Below, piece by piece: positions 29,824 to 37,500 of a DNA stretch of 64,000 nucleotides; position 1 is the stretch's first letter; each line of letters begins with the position of its first letter. The notes beneath the pieces are model-generated. The model saw only the letters and a program-made list of their open reading frames with translations, was not told where the DNA came from and ran no database searches. A program made the position numbers and the translations under genes. Source of the DNA: Muribaculaceae bacterium Isolate-104 (HZI) (GTDB taxonomy: Bacteria; Bacteroidota; Bacteroidia; Bacteroidales; Muribaculaceae); the NCBI GenBank assembly GCA_003762715.1, contig RIBJ01000036.1:1-64000 (forward strand). The letters run 5' to 3'.

Positions 29824-31017
29824 TTATTTTCTGGAAGTAAGTGTTATGACTGTGATTTCCGGGGTAGCGCCGAGGCGCATCGGTATTCCCACAGTGCCGA
29901 GACCGATATTTACATACAGTTTTCCGCCAAAGCCGTTTTCGGAGGAGTACAGCCCGCCCCAAGTGCGGTAACGGAAAACCGCCGGCGACACACCGCACAC
30001 CTCTATCTGCATGGCATGGGTGTGACCGCTGAGTGTCAGGTCAATGTTGACAGCTTCGTTTCCGCTCACCGAGTCTACCCAGTGAGCCGGGTTGTGCGAC
30101 AACAGAATCTTGGCGTTGCCGTCGCTCACGTCGGGATAAGCCTTGTACAGCGACCCGTAGCTGTGAAAGGGAGGGTCGCCTATATTCTCGACTCCGATGA
30201 CAGCCACGGAGTCATTGCCCCGATGCAAAAAGATGTGCTCGTTAAGAAGGAGCCTCCACCCCATGTCGCTCTGAGCCTTGTACATCTCTGCCATATTGCG
30301 CGCCTTTGCCTCGGGCGATTCCCAGTCGGAGTAATCGCCGTAGTCATGGTTGCCGAGTATCGACACAACCCCGTCGGGAGCTTCGAGTCCGGACAGCACA
30401 CTCACAAATGGCACTATCTCATCGGTGCGCCGGTTCACAATATCGCCGGTAAACACTATCAGGTCTGGGTTCAGGGAATTTATTCTGTCAACCACCTTCT
30501 CTACAAAGGAGGTGTCGTCGCCGTATGTGCCCACATGCAAATCCGAGAACTGGACTATGCGATAGCCGTCAAAGGCCGCAGGTAGCCCGGCACACTCCAC
30601 AGTCACCTCCCTGACATCTACGCGATAACGGCTTATCAATGCGCCCCACCACATTGCAATGAACAGCACACATCCTGCAAACGCGCCCGCTAGGGTGAGC
30701 CACCTCATGCGCCCGCGCCCGAACAGCTTCGGCACCGACGCCACAAGGTCAAACACCACAAACAGGTATTTGGGGATATAAACCGAAAAATAGCCGAACA
30801 GCAGCCACATCACTGCGGTCAGAAGTGTTTCCGATCCCGAACGGTACGGAAGGCACACAATAACAGCAAGCAACAGGTAGAGAGCTATGGCGCTGAAAAG
30901 CTGCAATTTCGCCGGGATCAAACTTCTGAACCGCCGGCGACACTGTATATATATATAGGTGTCGGCGGCAAGATTGACCATTACCAGCAGCAGCATCCCT
31001 ACAAGAGGTAATCTCAT
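29824..31017 (-). CDS. Membrane-anchored metallophosphoesterase
   Basis: Calcineurin-like phosphoesterase of the YkuE/YaeI type; related enzymes act on lipid-linked phosphates, but the substrate here is unknown. About four membrane helices fill residues 1-125. The metal motifs follow: FSDLHVGT, VFTGDIVNRR, LGNHDYGD, LLSHNP and LSGHTHAMQ, covering all the D-xH, GD, GNHD, H and GHxH elements. Length is 397 residues. It lies between the acyltransferase and tex genes with gaps of 31 and 20 bases. Confidence 0.92.
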   Translation of the reverse strand: MRLPLVGMLLLVMVNLAADTYIYIQCRRRFRSLIPAKLQLFSAIALYLLLAVIVCLPYRSGSETLLTAVMWLLFGYFSVYIPKYLFVVFDLVASVPKLFGRGRMRWLTLAGAFAGCVLFIAMWWGALISRYRVDVREVTVECAGLPAAFDGYRIVQFSDLHVGTYGDDTSFVEKVVDRINSLNPDLIVFTGDIVNRRTDEIVPFVSVLSGLEAPDGVVSILGNHDYGDYSDWESPEAKARNMAEMYKAQSDMGWRLLLNEHIFLHRGNDSVAVIGVENIGDPPFHSYGSLYKAYPDVSDGNAKILLSHNPAHWVDSVSGNEAVNIDLTLSGHTHAMQIEVCGVSPAVFRYRTWGGLYSSENGFGGKLYVNIGLGTVGIPMRLGATPEITVITLTSRK

Positions 31018-31048
31018 CTGATTGTCAGTTTCTTGTTATAACGCCGGC

Positions 31049-32233
31049 TCACACAGACTTGTTCTTGTCACTCTGCTTTTTAGCCGCGATTTTGTTTTTG
31101 AGCGGATTGGCGTACATTGTAAGCATTCTCTCTTTCATGAACGCGCGGTCGAGGGTTGACACATCAGGCAGCTCCACTTTGTCAAGCTGCGACTCCACAT
31201 ATTGCTCGAAATCAGCCACCTGCGCCGCTGAATACTCACTTTCAAAGCGGTGGTCGCCGTGCAGCAGGTCGTGAGCTATATAGTTGATAGGATATATCAT
31301 ATAGCCGGAATGGATAGATGTGTCTATGGCGCGGCACACCTGCTTAATAACCTCGTTGCGGTCATCGCTGCCTACAAGCGGGGCTATGGCATCGTTGACA
31401 CACGCTCCTATCTCGAAATGCACATGCCCTTTGGGCTGCAGCAGCCCGGTTTCCATGCTCAGCAGGTCATCGTGAGGCGATTTCTTGAACTCCGGGTCAA
31501 TGCGCTTCAGCAAAAATTCTTTTGCTTTCAGATAGTCATTGGGGTCGTACTCATACGAAATTGCCACCGGAGTAAGGTTTATCGGCAACAGATTTGCCGC
31601 CACGGTAGCGCCGCCGTCAAGCGCAAGCATCTTTACAAGGCTCTCCTGTGTAACATCATTGGAATCCTTTGCCCTGCCCTCGCGCTGTGCAATCCACACG
31701 CTTTCATGCTTGCAGGTGATTGCGTGGTGGATATATGCCGAAAGCTGCTTTGCCGCCTCCAGTGCCTGGGTGATGCGCAGATTGCGCTTCACTATAAAAC
31801 TTTTGTTGAGCTTGACCAGGTCGGTTATCCACTCGTATATCAGCAGGTTGTTGCCAATAGCTATTTCCGAGGTAGGCATTCCCGCCCGCAGGAAACACAG
31901 GTTCAGAAACGAGGCGTCAAGCACTATGTCTCTGTGGTTGGTTATAAACGTGTACGATTTATCAGCATCCACATGCTCCATTCCACCTGCGGTTATACCG
32001 GTTGTGGTTTTGCTTGCAAGCATCTCCAGAAAAGGCCTCATGACCTTGGATTGAAATGTGCGTTTGTCGTGTATGCTCAGCAACTCCTTGACAAATTCCG
32101 GAAAATCCACCTGAGGCATAACATAGCGCACAGCGTGCTCAAAACCCGGCTCCTTTACAAGAAGAGCCATTTTTTCTGAAAACTGGGAGTCGTCAAACGG
32201 AGCTATTTCACTGAAATCTTGTATGTTGGTCAT
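31049..32233 (-). CDS. Glycerolipid acyltransferase-like protein
   Basis: Acyltransferase of the PlsC/PlsB superfamily, probably acting in phospholipid or aminolipid synthesis at the membrane. It has 394 residues. The catalytic block is TNHRDIVLDAS (98-108), which places five residues between His and Asp rather than the classical four. The second block is WIAQREGRAKDS (near 180), matching the FPEGxR region. There is no strong membrane helix, so membrane contact is probably peripheral. A -7 promoter box lies about 45 bases upstream. The exact acyl acceptor is not evident. Confidence 0.85.
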   Translation of the reverse strand: MTNIQDFSEIAPFDDSQFSEKMALLVKEPGFEHAVRYVMPQVDFPEFVKELLSIHDKRTFQSKVMRPFLEMLASKTTTGITAGGMEHVDADKSYTFITNHRDIVLDASFLNLCFLRAGMPTSEIAIGNNLLIYEWITDLVKLNKSFIVKRNLRITQALEAAKQLSAYIHHAITCKHESVWIAQREGRAKDSNDVTQESLVKMLALDGGATVAANLLPINLTPVAISYEYDPNDYLKAKEFLLKRIDPEFKKSPHDDLLSMETGLLQPKGHVHFEIGACVNDAIAPLVGSDDRNEVIKQVCRAIDTSIHSGYMIYPINYIAHDLLHGDHRFESEYSAAQVADFEQYVESQLDKVELPDVSTLDRAFMKERMLTMYANPLKNKIAAKKQSDKNKSV

Positions 32234-32277
32234 ATTTATCTCAACGTGTAGCGGCGTTGCGCCTGAATTCTTGGATT

Positions 32278-32285
32278 CAAAGTTA
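32278..32285 (-). promoter_or_regulatory. Candidate -7 box of the acyltransferase gene
   Basis: Minus strand TAACTTTG fits TAnnTTTG. TTTG sequences upstream exist, but at 12 and 16 bases, closer than the usual 19-21. The gene may also be read from the rluA transcript. Confidence 0.5.
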
Positions 32286-32319
32286 ATAATTATTATTCAA
32301 ACAAATATGCCGTTTGAAG

Positions 32320-33393
32320 CTATTTTTGGTTAATTTCAGAGTTGGCGGGAGAGTATGAGCGCCATTTGTCCATCAGCGCCTGCATGTCGGCGGGAACCGG
32401 AACGCTGAAAAACATCTCCTGCCCTGTGCCGGGATGCACAAAACCTAAGGTGCGGGCGTGGAGAGCCTGACGCGGACACACCTCGAAGCAATTGGCTATA
32501 AATCTGTTGTAGTTTGCCGAGCGGGTGCCTCGCAGCACCTTGTCGCCGCCATATCTCGCGTCGTTGAACAGCGGATGCCCTATATGCTTCATGTGCACGC
32601 GTATCTGGTGGGTGCGTCCGGTTTCGAGCACGCACCGCACAGCCGACACATGGGCAAAACGCTCTATGACACTGTAGTGCGTCACCGCATGTTTGCCATA
32701 GTCGCTGTCGGGCGGAAAAACATCCATGCACAGCCGGTCGCTCAGCGACCGCCCAATGTTTCCGGTCACCGTGCCGGTTTCCGGCTCGGGAGCGCCCCAT
32801 ACAACAGCCACATACTCGCGCTTGGTTGTCTTGTCGAAAAACTGTCTGCCGAGAGCGGTCTTCGCGTCGGGGGTCTTGGCAACGACAAGCAGCCCGGATG
32901 TATCCTTGTCTATTCTGTGCACCAGACCGAGCCGGGGGTCGTTGACATCATAGTCCGCGCTGTTACGGAAATGCCATGCGAGTGCGTTGACCAGGGTGCC
33001 GCTGTAGTTGCCGTGACCGGGATGCACCACCAGCCCGGCGGGCTTGTTCACCACCAGCACCATGTCGTCCTCGTACACTATGTCGAGCGGAATATCCTCC
33101 GCCACAATCTCGCATTCGTAGCGCGGTCTGTCCATGACCACACTCACAACATCAAGGGGCTTCACACGGTAGTTTGACTTGACTGCCTTGCCGTTTACAA
33201 GCACACACCCCGCCTCGGCAGCCTGCTGCACTCTGTTGCGCGACGATTTTTCAAGACGCGACACAAGAAACTTGTCTACCCTCAGCAGCTGCTGCCCCTT
33301 GTCGGCAACAAACCTGAAATGTTCGTACAGCCCGTTGCTGTCCTCCTGCTCCGGCATGTCTGTGTCGGGAGCCAGCGGCATCTCCTCCACCAT
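32320..33393 (-). CDS. RluA-family 23S rRNA pseudouridine synthase
   Basis: Isomerises uridine to pseudouridine in structured RNA; the closest characterised type is RluD. The chosen start (MVEEMPLAPD) gives 357 residues: an S4 RNA-binding domain (about 37-85), then the catalytic domain with the active aspartate in HRIDKDTSG (D162), plus LDIVYEDDMVLVVNKPAGL and ETGRTHQIRVHM. A longer frame starting 12 codons earlier would overlap the PASTA gene; with the chosen ATG the two genes are separated by one base, which argues for coupling. Confidence 0.95.
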   Translation of the reverse strand: MVEEMPLAPDTDMPEQEDSNGLYEHFRFVADKGQQLLRVDKFLVSRLEKSSRNRVQQAAEAGCVLVNGKAVKSNYRVKPLDVVSVVMDRPRYECEIVAEDIPLDIVYEDDMVLVVNKPAGLVVHPGHGNYSGTLVNALAWHFRNSADYDVNDPRLGLVHRIDKDTSGLLVVAKTPDAKTALGRQFFDKTTKREYVAVVWGAPEPETGTVTGNIGRSLSDRLCMDVFPPDSDYGKHAVTHYSVIERFAHVSAVRCVLETGRTHQIRVHMKHIGHPLFNDARYGGDKVLRGTRSANYNRFIANCFEVCPRQALHARTLGFVHPGTGQEMFFSVPVPADMQALMDKWRSYSPANSEINQK

Positions 33394-33394
33394 A

Positions 33395-34030
33395 TCAGTC
33401 AAAATAATCCGAAAGCACGGGATTTTCAAATGACTCGGCTACCGAATCGGCGTTTTCGCCGCCGCCCTCGCCCACCTCGAGCGTTATCACCGAGGTCACC
33501 GGCACTCGCGCGCCGGGAGCCAGCGGCACATTGTCGCGCTTTACTCCGAGCACAAGGTCGCGGTACTCCGACGGCACCTTCACGGTGACTATATTTTTTA
33601 TACCTACCCCCTCAAGCACCGAACGCGCTTGGCGCTCGGACACATCGGTGAGCATCGGCACCGAAACCATTTTTACCTCAAAGGCTGTTATGGTGAGGTA
33701 CACCACTCGCCCTGCCTTGACCTTGGTACCCTCCTTGGGGTTTTGCTCTATCACTGTGCCGGGGCGTGTCTTGGTGTCATATACCGAGTCGGCTATCTCT
33801 GCATCAAAGCCCTCCGAGCGCAGCTGCCCCACAGCGAGGTCATAGCTCAGACCCTTTACCTGAGGCACTGTTTCGTAGTGACCGTGATCGGTCCAGATGT
33901 CAAGCCACATAAGGGCAAGCCATATTACAAAGCATGTCACGAGCGCTATCAAGCCCAGATTGACGAGCAGCGCGCCGCCAAAACGGTGGCGCCGCCAAAA
34001 CGATTGCCTGTTACTGTCGGGTGTCTCCAC
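33395..34030 (-). CDS. Membrane-anchored PASTA-domain protein
   Basis: Single-pass membrane protein with two PASTA-like domains (about 52-118 and 120-190), the fold that binds peptidoglycan fragments or cell-wall enzymes. There is no kinase domain, unlike the Ser/Thr kinases where PASTA domains are best known. The start was placed at GTG 34030, giving 211 residues with a basic cytoplasmic end and a membrane helix at about 18-43. A longer in-frame ATG at 34150 lies upstream of a perfect promoter (34078-34109) whose transcript would begin after it. The C-terminal tail is acidic and glycine-rich. Confidence 0.82.
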   Translation of the reverse strand: METPDSNRQSFWRRHRFGGALLVNLGLIALVTCFVIWLALMWLDIWTDHGHYETVPQVKGLSYDLAVGQLRSEGFDAEIADSVYDTKTRPGTVIEQNPKEGTKVKAGRVVYLTITAFEVKMVSVPMLTDVSERQARSVLEGVGIKNIVTVKVPSEYRDLVLGVKRDNVPLAPGARVPVTSVITLEVGEGGGENADSVAESFENPVLSDYFD

Positions 34031-34077
34031 GATACTGTGTCTGATTTTAAGAGCTTGTTTAATTGTAAAACTCGGTG

Positions 34078-34109
34078 CAAAGTTAAGGCAAACACTCCTA
34101 TTAAGCAAA
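34078..34109 (-). promoter_or_regulatory. Consensus promoter of the PASTA-rluA genes
   Basis: Minus strand: TTTG (34109-34106), 20-base spacer, TAACTTTG (34085-34078). Both boxes match the Bacteroidetes primary-sigma consensus. Transcription would start near 34072, about 40 bases before the GTG start at 34030. Confidence 0.82.
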
Positions 34110-34217
34110 ATCCGTAGCAACATCGTCACACAGTCTGCATCCTCTCGCACCCGGATGCGACCGCAGGCTAGGCTGAAAATAGACCAAGTCCGATTTTCTG
34201 TTTATATTTTTTAGTTT

Positions 34218-34253
34218 TTTGTTGCATGTTGTTATAGCTTTTTAATAACTTTG
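34218..34253 (+). promoter_or_regulatory. Promoter of the 1641-residue surface protein gene
   Basis: TAACTTTG (34246-34253) is a perfect -7 box. A TTG at 34222-34224 is 21 bases upstream, with an exact TTTG at 34218-34221. The start site near 34260 leaves a 300-base leader, far longer than others in this window. Confidence 0.65.
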
Positions 34254-34311
34254 CAATGCAATCTGCCTAAGGTTGCTTTTGTTTTCATTCACTATAAGAC
34301 AATATCAGGCA

Positions 34312-34440
34312 ATGATTTACAGGGATAGAGCTCATGTGAGAGCCGCCAACACGCCCTCTGCCCCCCCCCCAGCAACTAACTCATTTACAGCGAATTGCAT
34401 TCGCTGTGCCATTTCATACACCTTATTTAATAATTGTTAG
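34312..34440 (+). CDS. Possible 42-codon leader frame containing a C10 tract
   Basis: Short open frame in the leader of the large surface protein gene, ATG at 34312 to TAG at 34440. The product would begin MIYRDRAHVRAANTPS, then run through prolines encoded by the C10 tract, and end with a Cys-containing tail. No similarity is recognised and no good ribosome site was confirmed. A change of C-tract length would shift its frame. It may simply be chance. Confidence 0.2.
   Translation: MIYRDRAHVRAANTPSAPPPATNSFTANCIRCAISYTLFNNC
34361..34370. repeat. C10 homopolymer tract
   Basis: Ten cytosines, bounded by G and A, about 190 bases before the start codon of the large secreted protein and 100 bases after its predicted transcription start. 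It is the longest single-base run I noticed in the window and is prone to slippage. Confidence 0.9.
34387..34407 (+). promoter_or_regulatory. Leader hairpin 1
   Basis: Perfect nine-base arms ACAGCGAAT and ATTCGCTGT around a three-base loop, just after the C10 tract. It would fold in the leader RNA; no T-tract follows, so it is not a simple terminator. Confidence 0.6.
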
Positions 34441-34442
34441 AC

Positions 34443-34468
34443 CATCCCCACCGTAGCGCACGGGGATG
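34443..34468 (+). promoter_or_regulatory. Leader hairpin 2
   Basis: Seven-base arms CATCCCC (34443-34449) and GGGGATG (34462-34468) with a 12-base loop, 90 bases before the surface protein ATG. The GGGG arm could in principle pair with the upstream C10 tract instead, giving two alternative folds; that is inference. Confidence 0.45.
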
Positions 34469-34559
34469 CGCTTTGTCGTGTCTATACCCTACGGCTCGGA
34501 CTTTCCTTGCCGATAAGACCAATCATTTGAATTTTCAAACTTAAAAAACAGGAATTAAT

Positions 34560-37500
34560 ATGAAGAAATTACTCCTTATTCTTTTGGCTTTTTTAGCCTT
34601 CACGCCGCCTCAGGCAAACGCCGAAAGGCGAATGCGTACCGACCGGCTGTTTTTTAAAACAACAGGTGCGAGCCAGAACACCGGTCTATTTCAGGCAACA
34701 TATACCGATGGCAACGGTTATAAGACAACTACGATAGGTGGTAATACCCAATTAGAATATGATATAAATAAACTTGAATTTCGCCCGACTACCACGTTCA
34801 AAAGTCTTGAGGGAGTTGAAATAACACAAGAAGAATATAACAATCTTGTTGATAATAAAATTTTTCCCATTATTATCGAGTGCAATAACACCAGAACATA
34901 TGGGTACAATGAAGCAGCAGAAGAATACGGATTCAGAGCAAGCAACGGTTTTGGCTTAGTACTGCCTGAGTCGTGTATGATTACGTTCAAGACAAGCGAT
35001 CCGAAATACAAAATACACTCCGTATTTTTTGACGCGACTAGCGTTACTACTAATACTACATCAGAATACTACAAAGCAAGAGGCAATATTAATACCAAAT
35101 TATTTCCTTGTACCGGATTGATTGGGAATCCAACAAATATCACAACCGGATGGTATGGTTCCGGAGCCTCCTCGCATCCGGATCCGGCTAAAAACGGTGC
35201 AGCCCTTACCGCTTTTCAGAAAAGATATGACGCACCGACTGAAGATGGTGTTGAATCCATACAGTTCTGGAACGATAGAACAAAAAGTACATGCACTGGT
35301 TCAAATACCAACTGGGGAGTTTACTTCAGCGAAATAATAGTAGTATGGAGCGAGGATATTCCTACACCCTCAGCCCCGGCAGCACCGATTATATCTCTTG
35401 ACCAGTGGCACAACACCACTCTTTCAAACGGATATACACTCAACTATCTATCATCCAGTGTGCCACCCATATTCGTATTTCCCGGCGAAGAGGGAGACAA
35501 CAGCACCGAGTTGAGATATACCTGGAGAGACGATGTCGATGAGGTGACTATTGATAACTACGAAACCACCACCAGCAAATACGACACCAACTTAAACATC
35601 GGCGCAGGCTTGACAATAGAAAACGACAAAGACCGGCTGAGAGTATATGCCGTTCGCGACGGCTTTATAAGCGGTCCGGTTACACTGTATCTCAAAAAAC
35701 ATGATGTTGCCGCATTTGCAAGCCTTGAAGCGCTGATGAAACCAGAAAACGACGGCAAGCTGGTTACCCTGAACAAAAAGCTGCGCACCAGAGGCTGGTT
35801 TACCGGCGCAAATCCCAAGGTTGGCAACGCGTTTTTCGACATGTATGCTTACGACGGCGACAAAGCCATTAAATTGCACTACTTCGCCGCCGGCTACACT
35901 CCGACAAACCCGAATGCCGACAACCCTATTAGAATTGTAGCTAAAAACGAAGCCAACGAGCCTTACGCATCGTGGGCTCGCGACCAGGAGCTTATCCGTA
36001 CCGGTTCCACAACCCTGATGTCGCCACACCGGTATTACACTGTCGACAACACCATTGTGGGCATATACCGCCACAACGGCGGAGCCGCCCCATCTATCGA
36101 AATTTCAAACAACACAAGCGGCAGTTTCAACTACTCGACTCTTGCGGGGTCGGTAATATATAAAGTCAGCCACCATGGCGACGACTCAGGCACAACAGAT
36201 ACTCCGAGCGACAAAACCGTGCCGCTGGTAAAACGCGTCCAAACTGTAGGCTACCTTACCGAAGCCGACTTCAACCACCAGCGCGCGCTCGCTTCGGCGC
36301 TCTACCGCAACTATATGTTCGAGCTCACCACCCCCACCGGCGAGACTCAGCGAGTAAAGATCGACGACACCTACACTGTCGCCGCCCCCTCACAGCTTGA
36401 GGAAAACGAGCGCTACTATGTTGAGGGTATAGTCGGTGCTTCGGGCGTGAACTACTCCATAGTGCCGCTGCAGGTGTCAAAATGCCCTGTGGCTCCGGTA
36501 CTCCTCGCCCCCAACCGCATTGACACCGACGCGGTAAACATGATATCTTCGAGCTTCCGCATCACAATGCCAAGCGAGGGTGTTGACCCCGCCACAACCT
36601 ACAGCTACGTATTTGAAGGGCTCGTGTCCGGAAGCATCACCACCGGCACTCTGACTCTCGACGAGGCTACCGACCGCGAAAAAGGCATCCCCGTAGACGC
36701 GGCAAGATTTGACGGCAACTCCTGCACTCTCACCGTGGTGTCGGAACTCGGCGGCGTGAAATCAGAGCCGGTGACTATTACTATCACCCGCCACAACGCC
36801 ACCGGATTCAGTACCATCGCCGACTTCAAAAAAGAGTATCTGAGCAAGGAGGCGGATCTGCCTGAGGTTGACTCCGAGCTTGGCGGCGCAAACACCCACT
36901 ACTGCCGTCTTGACGGCAGTGCCGTGATTGTCAAGAAAACACCCGAATACCTCTATCTGCGCGACCTCGAGGCTACAGACCCCGACGGCGCGTTCAAGTC
37001 GGAAAACTATCTGCTTGTACACAACGCCAACGGCTGGCTCAACTCGCTCGTTGATGACAACGGCACCGAACGCGAGCTTGCCGAAGGCGATGTCATTACC
37101 GGATTTGCACTCGTGCCCGCTGTGTCGCGCCTCAAAAACCTTGTCAGCGAAACCACCGGTTTTGCCCGCACCGTGCGCTACACCGGTCAGAGTGTAGACA
37201 ACGGAGAACTTGAACCGGAGGTGATAATTGTCGACAACACCAACCCCGACAGCCCCGACTACTATACAGCAGCGTCCAAAGGCTTCGACGACTCCGCCGA
37301 CCGTATGCGCTACTACACCTTGAAGTCCGTGCAGGTGCTTCGCCGCCTCAACACCGGCGCAAAAGACGCTGACTCCAAATGGAAATATCTACTGAAACTC
37401 GGCTCTGACAAAGAGGCGGAATGGCCCGAACTGACCCTCAACGTATTTACAGTGCGCGACGGCTGGGCAGCCGCTTTCGGCGACGATGACAGCGCCGACG

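Larger units (their letters stand above)
34031..34559. other. Divergent intergenic region with two promoters and a long leader
   Basis: 529 bases between the PASTA gene and the 1641-residue protein gene. It holds the minus promoter at 34078-34109, the plus promoter at 34218-34253, and a leader of about 300 bases carrying a C10 run (34361-34370), a possible 42-codon frame (34312-34440) and two hairpins (34387-34407, 34443-34468). No known riboswitch pattern was recognised. Confidence 0.8.

Noticed and set aside
32286-32319. Terminator between rluA and the acyltransferase gene
   Set aside because: A six-base inverted repeat (TCAAAC/GTTTGA) exists but is short and followed by mixed A/T rather than a T run.
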